In this document: positions 1 to 7,291 of the stretch, piece by piece | How positions within the stretch are numbered: the stretch's first letter is position 1 | How the letters are laid out: each line of letters begins with the position of its first letter | Assembly (NCBI GenBank): GCA_023441625.1 | Contig: JAEZOA010000013.1 | Location: forward strand, 1 to 18,489 | Length of the DNA: 18,489 nt | Direction of reading: 5' to 3' | DNA from: Bacillota bacterium | Lineage (GTDB): Bacteria; Bacillota; Clostridia; Acetivibrionales; DSM-1351 | Notes under the pieces: model-generated | Databases searched by the model: none | What the model was told of the DNA's origin: nothing | What the model saw: only the letters and a program-made list of their open reading frames with translations | Program-made: the position numbers and the translations under genes

Positions 1-27
1 TGGACCTTCATACCGCTTAAAAGGAGT

Positions 28-486
28 TTATGATGCTTTTGAGGAGAGAGATTCTTCTGCAAACAAATTGTAAATAATGTGCACTTTTACTTTAAAATTT
101 TTGTGCAGTTTATGATTGACATTTACACATATTGCATCAGTCAGTATATTTAATTCTGAATATTGACTCTTATTTTTTAATCCAAAGCAAATCGTTTCCC
201 AATCTCCTAACGATAAAGGCTTCTCGAATAATTTAAAGGCAATGTCATTGTTATCATCTGGTACATTCTTTTGTTCTAATAATTCGGAAACAACCGTCAA
301 AACCATTAATTTTAGTATAATTTCTAAAGTATCTTTAATCTGAAGAAAAACTCCATAAATTTGATTGTGAGCCAATAGATCAAAAGTTTTTAATTATTCA
401 TTTCTCATAACACTTGGTATTTTTTGAGATTCTTCTTCATTCCAAACTCTATATTTGTCATTTAATTCTTTAATCCAATTTTCCAT
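28..486 (-). pseudogene. Hypothetical protein gene interrupted by an in-frame stop
   Basis: An ATG at 484-486 lies 7 bases after a good ribosome-binding site (AGGAG). It opens a frame beginning MENWIKELNDKYRVW that hits TAA at 394-396 after 30 codons. The same frame then continues without another stop to TAA at 28-30, giving 153 codons in total if the internal stop is ignored. The downstream part alone (115 residues) could start only at TTG 375, which has no ribosome-binding site. I therefore read one gene broken by a nonsense mutation rather than two genes. The first half is helical with a hydrophobic stretch (IILKLMVLTVVSELL), followed by an LSLGDWETICFG motif. I do not recognise the family. 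It could be the N-terminal part of a longer protein that was already truncated, since the C-terminus (SLSSKAS) looks abrupt. Confidence 0.5.
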
Positions 487-995
487 ACTTAATCTCCTGC
501 GTAAGTTATTTACATTTGTAACTCATTATTAAATACTTCGTTCGTATCCAATCGGCTATAAGCATAAACCGTCACCCTACATATTGTTAAAAAAGTTTTG
601 CTAATATTGCATCAAGACATATATATGATAAAGAGTTGTTTTCACTCTGTTTCGGCTAAGAGTTGTTGACGCAATTTTAAGACTGGGATAGTAATATTTA
701 TCTCTAATATTTTCTTCAACATATTTCAATGGATAAACAGCATTATTATTATAATTGTACTATTATGGGAAATTTTACACAAGAAAAAGTAACCATATAT
801 TTTATTAATTTACATATTGCAACGGTTTTAAGAATTATCATTAAAACATTTCTATTTTATTCCACAGAAAGTAAATTTTTTGTTTTTCTTGAACACTTAT
901 TATTGTCATTATCCAGCATTAAAGTCGTATTCAATATTGTTCATCAATACAAGATCGGAATTAACAACACCCTCAACTAAGTGAGCTTTTACAAA
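487..995. other. Intergenic region, no supportable gene
   Basis: No convincing gene was seen. An 83-codon plus-strand frame at 729-980 lacks a ribosome-binding site and has an atypical, very hydrophobic composition. A 10-bp direct repeat AAGAGTTGTT occurs at 631-640 and 658-667, and a promoter-like pair follows on the plus strand: TTGACG at 666-671, 17 bases, then TAGTAA at 689-694. On the minus strand, 909-995 is an open 28-codon extension in frame with the gene that stops at 996-998, ending ...NNIEYDFNAG. It may be a leftover of a longer C-terminus. Confidence 0.4.
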
Positions 996-1370
996 TTACA
1001 ACATCCTAAATTCAGCCTGCATCACTACTTCTTCTTCTGAATGCCATAATGCCTCCATTTCCTCTCTGGTTGCAATGGGGAAGTCCTTTGGTTCTTTCTC
1101 TCCCTGCTGTATGGGTGCCAAATGAGGAATAATGTCTCTGCACAGTTTCTGATTTGGACAGTTCATTATAAACCCGCCATATATAGATTCACAAATTAGC
1201 CTATCACACATATCTGTCATGATAATCTTATCTGCTGTATAAGCATTCTTTCCGATAAAGTTTGCAATGTTCTCTGCAGTCATTGGAAACATGTAATCAG
1301 TGTGCATTCCATTATCGTCATTTTTTATATACATAGGCATATCCGAGATTTCCATCTTCCTGTAATTCAT
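996..1370 (-). CDS. Conserved-looking hypothetical protein, 124 residues
   Basis: This encodes a soluble, acidic protein with several Met and Cys residues and a central segment YTADKIIMTDMCDRLICES. No catalytic motif or membrane segment was seen. I have a vague impression of similar small proteins on mobile elements of Firmicutes but cannot name a family. The start is uncertain. The ATG at 1370 has only a weak GAAGAA upstream, while a strong site (GGAGAAGG) precedes an ATG at 1387-1389 in a different frame (MTTEELYELQEDG, ending after about 23 codons). A one-base indel near 1370 would fuse the two, so the gene may be frameshifted at its 5' end. After the stop the frame stays open for 28 more codons, to 909. 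Its neighbour on the 5' side is a recombinase remnant on the same strand, consistent with a decayed mobile element. Confidence 0.6.
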   Translation of the reverse strand: MNYRKMEISDMPMYIKNDDNGMHTDYMFPMTAENIANFIGKNAYTADKIIMTDMCDRLICESIYGGFIMNCPNQKLCRDIIPHLAPIQQGEKEPKDFPIATREEMEALWHSEEEVVMQAEFRML

Positions 1371-1539
1371 ATAGTTCTTCTGTTGTCATCTTCCTTCTCC
1401 AATTCCTATTCATAATGATTTAAAAACAGTTTCTGCAAGCACAAAGTGTTGCTGCTAAACATAGAAAAACCGCAGCTGCTGTGCTGGCAGTTACGGTAAT
1501 GGTTATTCCTATTAAAATTTAGATATTGCGCCTTCCGGT
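1371..1539 (-). other. Remnant downstream of recombinase copy A
   Basis: On the minus strand, roughly 1521-1419 reads as a hydrophobic, alanine-rich stretch (ITITVTASTAAAVFLCLAAT) ending at a stop, but no ATG, GTG or TTG start is present. The same DNA, in decayed form, follows the second recombinase copy: plus-strand 1469-1512 and 5779-5818 align clearly, both starting AAAAACC and ending TTCCTAT with small indels. The two recombinase tails are therefore parts of a longer duplicated unit. Confidence 0.45.
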
Positions 1540-2073
1540 TTAATCCTCATAGCACTCCACTCCCTCCATCATAACAATCCCCGAATGAAACTGTATTTCT
1601 ATTTTTAGTCCTTTATGTACCCGAATGCTTTGTATCAGCCTTTTCACAAGCTCTTGGTCGAAGTCTCTCACCTGTGGGTTTACCGTGGTTATGGCTTTGT
1701 CGAGTGCCTCTACTCTTTGTTGGTAGTTCTCTGCATTTTTCTGTTCTTGTACATGCTGTATTTTTGCCTTTTTTAGTTCGTTTATTTGCTCTGATATGTG
1801 TTTGTAGGCATTGTCAAAATCATCGCTTACAGCTCCTTGTTTTGCATTATTTTCGATGAGCTTCAGCATCTGCTTTTGCAGTTCTTCGATTTGGTCATCA
1901 TATTCAGTTGCTATCCCTTGAGTGCTATAGTTTCCTATAACCCTGATAACATTCTCACGAAATGTTCCAATAAAGTCTCCGTTGTTTTCTACTACTTTGT
2001 TGATGGCTTTCATGATGGCATCGTGAAGTTGCTCTTCCTTCAATGTCTAGAACATCTGCATAGGTTGCCTACT
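1540..2073 (-). pseudogene. Large serine recombinase, C-terminal remnant (copy A)
   Basis: The intact stretch (codons from 2049 to 1540, ending GVECYED) is the coiled-coil tail of a large serine recombinase of the clostridial site-specific integrase/SpoIVCA type. It aligns over its whole length with the tail of the second copy at 5836-6843, with about 24 differences in 167 residues (roughly 86% identical by eye). The catalytic resolvase domain, the recombinase domain and the zinc ribbon are all missing. Between 2050 and 2073 the DNA still resembles the region around the zinc-ribbon end of copy B (KSGTSSRCKNS), but with indels and an in-frame TAG. Homology ends where the 28-bp inverted repeat of the next cassette starts. 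It cannot act as a recombinase. Confidence 0.85.
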
Positions 2074-2140
2074 TAAGCATCAAAAACATAAAAGCCAGAC
2101 TGCATTCAAGCTAGTCTGGCTTTTATGTTTTTGATGCTTA
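2074..2140 (-). terminator. Rho-independent terminator with 28-bp perfect inverted repeat
   Basis: The left arm 2074-2101 and right arm 2113-2140 are perfectly complementary, with an 11-base loop. The GC-rich centre is GCCAGACT paired with AGTCTGGC, and the outer arm contains TTTTATGTTTTT, giving a T-run on either strand. The stop codon of the DUF2188 gene (2138-2140) lies inside the arm. It most likely ends the ATPase-protease-DUF2188 transcript and could work in both directions. It also marks the boundary to recombinase copy A. Confidence 0.85.
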
Positions 2141-2362
2141 TCCTTTAGGTGGGTATGGATCATTTCCATAAGAGTTCTTGTCTCTTATTTGACCATTGGG
2201 ACGATGTATAACCATTTCTGATTGCTGATTTATTGCTATACCTCTAGCGATGGTAACAGCCTCAGATTGAGTAGTAGTTCTCACTGTTGCTCTTGAATTG
2301 CCACTACCTTTTACTTGCCATCCACCGTCACGATGCGGTGTTACGTGTTGATTTTTTCCCAT
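2138..2362 (-). CDS. DUF2188 family protein
   Basis: This 74-residue protein shows the DUF2188 pattern: an N-terminal HVTPHRDGGWQVKGSGNSRA, a central TQSEAVTIARGIAINQQSE and a C-terminal VIHRPNGQIRDKNSYGNDPY, with the short length usual for the family. Its molecular function is unknown. It starts at ATG 2360-2362, 7 bases after a good site (AAAGGAAG). It begins 34 bases downstream of the protease stop on the same strand with no terminator between them, so it is probably co-transcribed with the ATPase and protease and is the last gene before the hairpin at 2074-2140. DUF2188 proteins are small soluble proteins often found in phage and other accessory contexts. A role as modulator or cofactor of the protease system is only an inference from position. 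Confidence 0.85.
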   Translation of the reverse strand: MGKNQHVTPHRDGGWQVKGSGNSRATVRTTTQSEAVTIARGIAINQQSEMVIHRPNGQIRDKNSYGNDPYPPKG

Positions 2363-2396
2363 CTAGTCACTTCCTTTCTATAGACTCGAATAATAT

Positions 2397-4616
2397 TTAG
2401 TCGTTAAAATCAATATCTTCTTCTGCAATATTGTAGATGTCGATCCGGTTTTCAACATCGATCTTATTTACAAGCCATCCTCTAAGTAAACAATTCTTAA
2501 TAAAATCGTCGATTCGATTGACGCCATTAATCTCTTTCAAAGTGACAACTATGCCAAACTTTATCCCTACTCCGTACTTTTCATCTAGCCGTTCTTTTGT
2601 TTTTAGGCTTACTCCCCAAATTCCTTTGTCATAACATTTCTTCGCACGGTTCCGGTTGTTGAGAGTTTCCCTAATATGCTTTACATTATCCCACTTTCTA
2701 AAGTACTTTCTAGCATCTTCTTCCCAGGTATAATGCTCACCCTCCGAGCTCTGGTAATTATTGTTGATAGGTTCTATTCCTTTTTCTGTCAACCTTCCAA
2801 ATTTTAAATCAAGCTCAGTATTGGTATAATCAACACCTTGATTTCTTGAGCAACATGGAAAATAACATAGAGTAGCTTTTGTAATGAATGGGTGTTTTTC
2901 TTTATGAACAGGTACAGGAATATTGTAATTGTATGTGTTATACTCTACCGAAACACCCGATAATACAAATTGTATCTCATCCTCAGGACACCTAACCACA
3001 TCATCAATTTTAATTGGAACAATCCCATGTCCGATCAAGGTTGAATCAACTTTTTGTTTTTCCCATCCAGAAGCTACGTTAATGATTAGTGATTTCGCTA
3101 CTTCTCTGCTAAGCCCAAGAATATCAATCAGATATGACATCTTCCTCGCTATCCAAGGCGCCGCAAATGAAGTTCCCCTAACAAAAGCTTCCCCCGTCGG
3201 CGTACACACATGTATAAGATTTTTCCCATCACCACCATAATAGCTTATATCCGGTTTAGTAAAAAAAGATAATACAGGCCCTTTTCGAGAATATGCCGCT
3301 GGCTTTTGATCAAAACCAACCGAATTAACAACTAAGGAGTTTATAGAGTCAGCAGGGGATCCAATATACTTTTGAGGGCTTACAACCGAGTCTTTATTGG
3401 TACCAGCGATAACAAATATCACGTCATTTTCGTATTGTATTTTATCTAATATGGCTGCTTCTGGTGATATAAAATTCCGGTTTATTTCAAGCTTTGATCC
3501 TAGAGACAAATTCCAAACTTTAATGTCTTTGTTTGATGATACTATCTCATTTATATTTCTCAAAATTGTAAACGAGCTAAACTGATTCCCAGCGGCAACA
3601 CCAAAATGTCGCACTTTAAAACGTCCACATCCATCGTCCATTTGAGGGTTAGCTGCCGGACCATCGACAATTATTGATGCTACTGCTGTCCCATGTTCGT
3701 AATCACTCTGTGATAACGGAATTTCGTTCGGCAACATGTTTTTAAATTCTACCCACTCTGAAAAATAGACACTATCATCGAACATAGTGTCTATGACACC
3801 GATTGTAGGTTCATTTTTCGGAGAAGGAATTGTGATAACCTGCTCATCACAAAAGTTAAAATCGATCTTAGTTAGCTTAGTTATATCACTTACAGCCATA
3901 GAGATCAGATATGGAGCCTTTTGCCTTAATAATGCCAACTCATCTGGTCTTAACAAAATTGTTGTATCATCAAGTACCCTTGTGAACTGCAAGTTGATGC
4001 CTAACTTTTCCATAAGCTTAGTTGTTTTAATATCCGTTTTGTATATGGTAATTATAGCCTCATCTTTTAGTTCAGCAGTATCTACCAATATGTCAAATTT
4101 CTCAACATAGTAAGCATCTACGATAACTTTTAGAAAGTTTGTTTTTACTATGTTGGGAGAAACAAACGGTAATTCCTTCATATTGATTTTTTTTATTGTC
4201 TCATGGCTTATCGCTCCGTTGTATCTTTTATTTAGCAAATCAATACATTGGTCCAATCGTTCAATAGACTCATCGATTATTCCAAACGAAACATAATGAG
4301 TAATGATGTGCTTGGGTGAACCATCATCCGTAAAACGCGCCCCTACAATCGAACTGTTCGCTGAACTAGATCCATTGGCTAAAAGCCCGCGGATTCTATT
4401 GCTTTTTGCAGCTACTTTATTGTAGTAAACACTGATTAAGGCTCCATCGAATATATTTTCTTTTGACCAAAATCTTTTTAATTCCACTAAATCATTTCTT
4501 AGTTTTTCTAGTTGCGAAACTTTTACTGATTTTCCTGCAGGCAAATTTGTAATTATAGGAGACTTTTCTCTTGCTGCTTGTTCGAATGGACCTTTTAATT
4601 GTAATAAATTATTCAT
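2397..4616 (-). CDS. ietS: Cytoplasmic subtilisin-like (S8) serine protease, IetS-like
   Basis: A protein of 739 residues counted from ATG 4614-4616. The upstream TTG at 4620-4622 is too close to the AAGGAG site, while this ATG is 9 bases from it. The subtilase triad is complete (numbering from the TTG form): Asp278 in GVIDTMF, His310 in DYEHGTAVAS and Ser485 in RGTSFAAP, with oxyanion Asn409 in VIAGTN. No signal peptide or membrane segment is present, so it should act in the cytoplasm. The catalytic domain (about 270-530) lies between a roughly 265-residue N-terminal region and a 210-residue C-terminal region, neither of which I recognise; substrate recognition is a possible role. The ribosome-binding site is inside the last codons of the ATPase gene, whose stop is 6 bases upstream, so translation is probably coupled. 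An AAA+ ATPase directly followed by a cytoplasmic subtilase is the architecture of IetAS, known for plasmid stability/incompatibility and anti-phage defence. The protease family is certain; the IetS assignment rests on the pairing. Confidence 0.85.
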   Translation of the reverse strand: MNNLLQLKGPFEQAAREKSPIITNLPAGKSVKVSQLEKLRNDLVELKRFWSKENIFDGALISVYYNKVAAKSNRIRGLLANGSSSANSSIVGARFTDDGSPKHIITHYVSFGIIDESIERLDQCIDLLNKRYNGAISHETIKKINMKELPFVSPNIVKTNFLKVIVDAYYVEKFDILVDTAELKDEAIITIYKTDIKTTKLMEKLGINLQFTRVLDDTTILLRPDELALLRQKAPYLISMAVSDITKLTKIDFNFCDEQVITIPSPKNEPTIGVIDTMFDDSVYFSEWVEFKNMLPNEIPLSQSDYEHGTAVASIIVDGPAANPQMDDGCGRFKVRHFGVAAGNQFSSFTILRNINEIVSSNKDIKVWNLSLGSKLEINRNFISPEAAILDKIQYENDVIFVIAGTNKDSVVSPQKYIGSPADSINSLVVNSVGFDQKPAAYSRKGPVLSFFTKPDISYYGGDGKNLIHVCTPTGEAFVRGTSFAAPWIARKMSYLIDILGLSREVAKSLIINVASGWEKQKVDSTLIGHGIVPIKIDDVVRCPEDEIQFVLSGVSVEYNTYNYNIPVPVHKEKHPFITKATLCYFPCCSRNQGVDYTNTELDLKFGRLTEKGIEPINNNYQSSEGEHYTWEEDARKYFRKWDNVKHIRETLNNRNRAKKCYDKGIWGVSLKTKERLDEKYGVGIKFGIVVTLKEINGVNRIDDFIKNCLLRGWLVNKIDVENRIDIYNIAEEDIDFND

Positions 4617-4622
4617 GTACAA

Positions 4623-5660
4623 TTACTCCTTCAACTCACGAGATACTTGACTTTTAGAAATACCAGTTAAAATTTCGATTTCCCTTACTGTAAATCCTTT
4701 ATTCTGCATATCCCTCATTTGGTTTTCTGATTCGCCTTTATTGATAGCAGAATATAAACGCTTTAAGTAATCGTATTCGTTATTGGGATCGCTAAATGCC
4801 AATGATGTCTTAATCAGATTCTTTAATTCTCCGGGATATGGAATCTGATTCATAGTACTGAGGATTTTTCGAAATAGCTTCATGTTTCTGCCTGCCGATT
4901 TAAACTTTATAAGCAACTCATTCAATATAATCTCACCTACGTCAAGTAAATCCACCTGAGTGTAGGTACTAAAATCAATAATCGAGTCGAATCTTCTTAT
5001 CAGGGCTCTGTCAAACGCCCTAAAAAGATTTGTGGTTGCTATAAGTACAACCCTATCATTCAGGCTATCCAGACCTTTCAGTACGGACGAAGTAGCTCTG
5101 CCCATTTCTCTCAAATCATTTGAATTAATTCTATCAATTGCAATAGCATCGATTTCATCAAACAAAACCACAACTCGGTCCGGATGCATTAAATTGCGAA
5201 TTTCTTCGAAAAGGCTTGATATATTCTTTGAGGTTTGCCCCAATTTGCTATCAATTACCAAATCAAAATCTACCATAAATAGATCACGTTCAAGTATTCT
5301 AGCTATTTGCTTGGCAGTTTCCGTTTTACCAGTACCAGGTGGTCCTTCAAACAAAAACTTATTAATGCCTGCATTATGGCCAACTGCATTTACAATTCCT
5401 AGCACACTATCTTTTATACTTTCAGGTAATGGTAGTGGCTCAGTATTTACATCAACTCTCTTAAAAAACACATGCATTGACGATTCCATTTGAGGTGCAA
5501 AAGTATTGGTATCAGACAACAGTGCCATAACATATTCAGAAAGCTGATAGTCCTTTGCCTCATCAAAATATTTTGCTATCTCATAGGCTTCATTCCTAAA
5601 AGCTGCATCGTTCTTTTCTGCATAATATTTAATTAAGTTCAATACATTTTTCTTTTTCAT
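4623..5660 (-). CDS. ietA: AAA+ ATPase, IetA-like, with C-terminal helix-turn-helix-like end
   Basis: A protein of 345 residues from ATG 5658-5660, 5 bases after AAGGTGG; a TTG 15 bases upstream is less likely. In this numbering, Walker A GPPGTGKT is at about 106-113, Walker B VVVLFDEIDA at about 163-172, sensor 1 IATTN ends at about 211, and arginine-finger candidates lie in ALIRRFD (222-223). All ATPase motifs look intact. The last 30 residues (NKGFTVREIEILTGISKSQ and the following VSRELKE) look like a resolvase/homeodomain-type helix-turn-helix, which could bind DNA. In IetAS-type pairs the ATPase is thought to control or feed the partner protease encoded next to it, here 6 bases downstream. 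The gene has its own well-formed promoter (5695-5723) with direct repeats, so this is the first gene of the unit. Family confidence is high; the helix-turn-helix and its role are inference. Confidence 0.87.
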   Translation of the reverse strand: MKKKNVLNLIKYYAEKNDAAFRNEAYEIAKYFDEAKDYQLSEYVMALLSDTNTFAPQMESSMHVFFKRVDVNTEPLPLPESIKDSVLGIVNAVGHNAGINKFLFEGPPGTGKTETAKQIARILERDLFMVDFDLVIDSKLGQTSKNISSLFEEIRNLMHPDRVVVLFDEIDAIAIDRINSNDLREMGRATSSVLKGLDSLNDRVVLIATTNLFRAFDRALIRRFDSIIDFSTYTQVDLLDVGEIILNELLIKFKSAGRNMKLFRKILSTMNQIPYPGELKNLIKTSLAFSDPNNEYDYLKRLYSAINKGESENQMRDMQNKGFTVREIEILTGISKSQVSRELKE

Positions 5661-5694
5661 GGTTTCCACCTTCAAAATAATTCTTTATGTTTAA

Positions 5695-5734
5695 ATAGTA
5701 ACACCTTCGGGACACAAAGTCAAGTTTTGGGACA
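5695..5734 (-). promoter_or_regulatory. Promoter with direct-repeat operator candidate for the ATPase-protease unit
   Basis: On the minus strand a -35 TTGACT (5718-5723) and a -10 TACTAT (5695-5700) are separated by exactly 17 bases, 35 bases upstream of the ATPase start. A direct repeat TGTCCC followed by a purine and AA (TGTCCCAAA and TGTCCCGAA in minus-strand reading) lies at 5726-5734, just upstream of the -35, and at 5706-5714, inside the spacer. The two copies are 20 bp apart, about two helical turns, as expected for a repressor binding one face of the DNA. The ATPase's own C-terminal helix-turn-helix is a natural candidate to bind here. Confidence 0.65.
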
Positions 5735-5835
5735 ATATTTTCTTTTTTTGAAAAGCATAGAAATTTTACTCTAAGTATAAAAACCTCATGCTTCTGGAGT
5801 TGCGGCTATTATTTCCTATCTGATATTAACATTTG

Positions 5836-6843
5836 TTAATCTTCATAACAATCCACTTCCTCCGTCATAACAATCCCCGAGTGAAACTGTATTTCTATTT
5901 TCATTCCTTTGGAGACTCTGATTGAGTTAATCAGTCTTTTCACAAGCTGTTGGTCGAAATCTCTCACCTGTGGATTTACGGTCTTTATGGCTTTGTCCAG
6001 CTCATCCACTCTTTGTTGGTAGCTCTCTGCCTTTTTCTGTGCTTGTATATGCTGTATTTTTGCCTTTTTTAGCTCGTTTATCTGTTCAGATATGTGTTTA
6101 TAGGTATTATCAAAGTTTTCGCCTACAGCTCCTTGTTTTGCATTATCTTCGATAAGCTTCATCATCTGCTTTTGCAGTTTCTCAATTTGCTCATCATATT
6201 CAGTTGCTATACCTTGTGTACTGTAGTTTCCTATTACCCGGATTACGTTTTCTCGGAAGGTTCCAATAAAGTCTCCGTTGTTTTCTACTACTTTGTTGAT
6301 GGCTTTCATTATGGCATCGTGGAGCTGTTCCTCCTTTAAGGTCGGAGAGTTTTTGCATCTGGAGCTAGTTCCACTTTTCAGTCTGTCCTCGCACCGCCAT
6401 ACCGCCATTTTCTGGCCATACTTTGACCAGGTCTGCCTGCGGTAAGCATGTCCACATTCTGAGCATACCAGTAGTTCGGTCAGTACATATTTGGAGCTGT
6501 ATTTGCTTTTTTCCTTTTTTGATTTGTTTGCTTTCCTCGTTATTGCTGATTTATTGAGGCTTGCTCTTCTGGCTTTTTCCACCTGCACCTGATGAAATAA
6601 TTCCTTGGGTATGATTGCCTCATGGTTATCTTCTATATAATATTGCGGTGCGTATCCTTCATTTTTTACTTTTTTCTTGGTCAGAAAGTCTACTGTGTAG
6701 GTTTTCTGCATACAGGCATCTCCGCAGAATTTTTCATTGGAAAGCATTTTGTCGATTGTTCCCGGATGCCAGTATTCCAGTCCTGTTACTGTTTGGATAG
6801 TACTCTCATTATTTGAACGATAAACTAGAAAATTATCAACCTG
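5836..6843 (-). pseudogene. Large serine recombinase, C-terminal two-thirds remnant (copy B)
   Basis: The longest ATG frame runs 6747-5836 (303 residues), but recombinase-like sequence extends upstream in the same frame (TGLEYWHPGTIDKMLSNEKF) to about 6790, and the frame stays open to a TAA at 6844-6846. It contains the end of the recombinase domain (CMQKTYTVDFLTKKK, with IPKELFHQVQ), a zinc ribbon (LVCSECGHAYRR followed by WRCEDR and SRCKNS) and the coiled-coil tail. The N-terminal resolvase domain with the catalytic serine is absent, so no recombination activity is expected. There is no ribosome-binding site at a natural start. It is a diverged paralogue of the tail at 1540-2073, not a recent duplicate. 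The two copies flank the ATPase-protease cassette. Confidence 0.85.
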
Positions 6844-6856
6844 TTAGACTATATGC

Positions 6857-7291
6857 TTAATTATTTTCCTCTATTGCTTTCATTAACTTTTCAGGTGAAT
6901 TGGATAACTTCCATAAAGACGAGTTGTTCTCTAATTGTTTTTCAACATTGTTTTTTTCTATAAATTCCTTGATTTCTGAAGACTTGTAGCCTTGTCTCTG
7001 TAGATGTGTAATTAGCACCTTCTTTGGGCTACTGATAGTTTTTTCGATTCTAAGAACCTCCTTGGCTTGATATTCATCTATTTTCCAATAGTCATGCAGT
7101 AGTTGGATTATGACTTCCTCTTTAACTTTCGCTTCGTAAAGTGCTTTAGTAGCACGTTTGATTTCACGTTTTCTTTCAGAAGCCACGGCCTCATTAACTT
7201 CATTGTTAATAATAGAATAGAATGCGTCACGCCCTACGTCTCCAAAAAACGCTATGATATGCTTCAAAATTTCTTGTTTTGTTAATAACAT
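6857..7291 (-). CDS. Hypothetical protein, 144 residues
   Basis: It starts at ATG 7289-7291 behind a very strong ribosome-binding site (GGGAGGAGG) and stops just before the recombinase remnant. The protein is soluble, highly charged and almost entirely helical, with a basic patch (ASERKREIKRATKALYEAK) and a later KKVLITHLQRQGYKSSEIKE segment that could form a helix-turn-helix-like or three-helix unit. No cysteine motif, membrane segment or catalytic signature was seen. I do not recognise the family. Its position next to a truncated recombinase suggests it could be the last surviving gene of an old element, or simply a chromosomal neighbour. The clean start and uninterrupted frame indicate it is probably expressed. 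Confidence 0.7.
   Translation of the reverse strand: MLLTKQEILKHIIAFFGDVGRDAFYSIINNEVNEAVASERKREIKRATKALYEAKVKEEVIIQLLHDYWKIDEYQAKEVLRIEKTISSPKKVLITHLQRQGYKSSEIKEFIEKNNVEKQLENNSSLWKLSNSPEKLMKAIEENN

Noticed and set aside
729..980. 83-codon plus-strand reading frame
   Set aside because: It has no ribosome-binding site before ATG 729, an unusual aromatic and isoleucine-rich composition, and overlaps minus-strand sequence that still looks coding near 909-995.
1419..1521. Small hydrophobic peptide gene after recombinase copy A
   Set aside because: The frame has no ATG, GTG or TTG start and the matching DNA after copy B is decayed, so it is listed only as a remnant.
1674..2076. Plus-strand frames opposite recombinase copy A
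   Set aside because: Leu/Phe/Cys-rich shadows of the coiled-coil tail; equivalent shadows occur opposite copy B at 5970-6339.
1540..6843. Recent duplication of the recombinase
   Set aside because: The two tails differ at about 24 of 167 residues and have indels in flanking DNA, so they are old paralogues rather than a fresh direct repeat.
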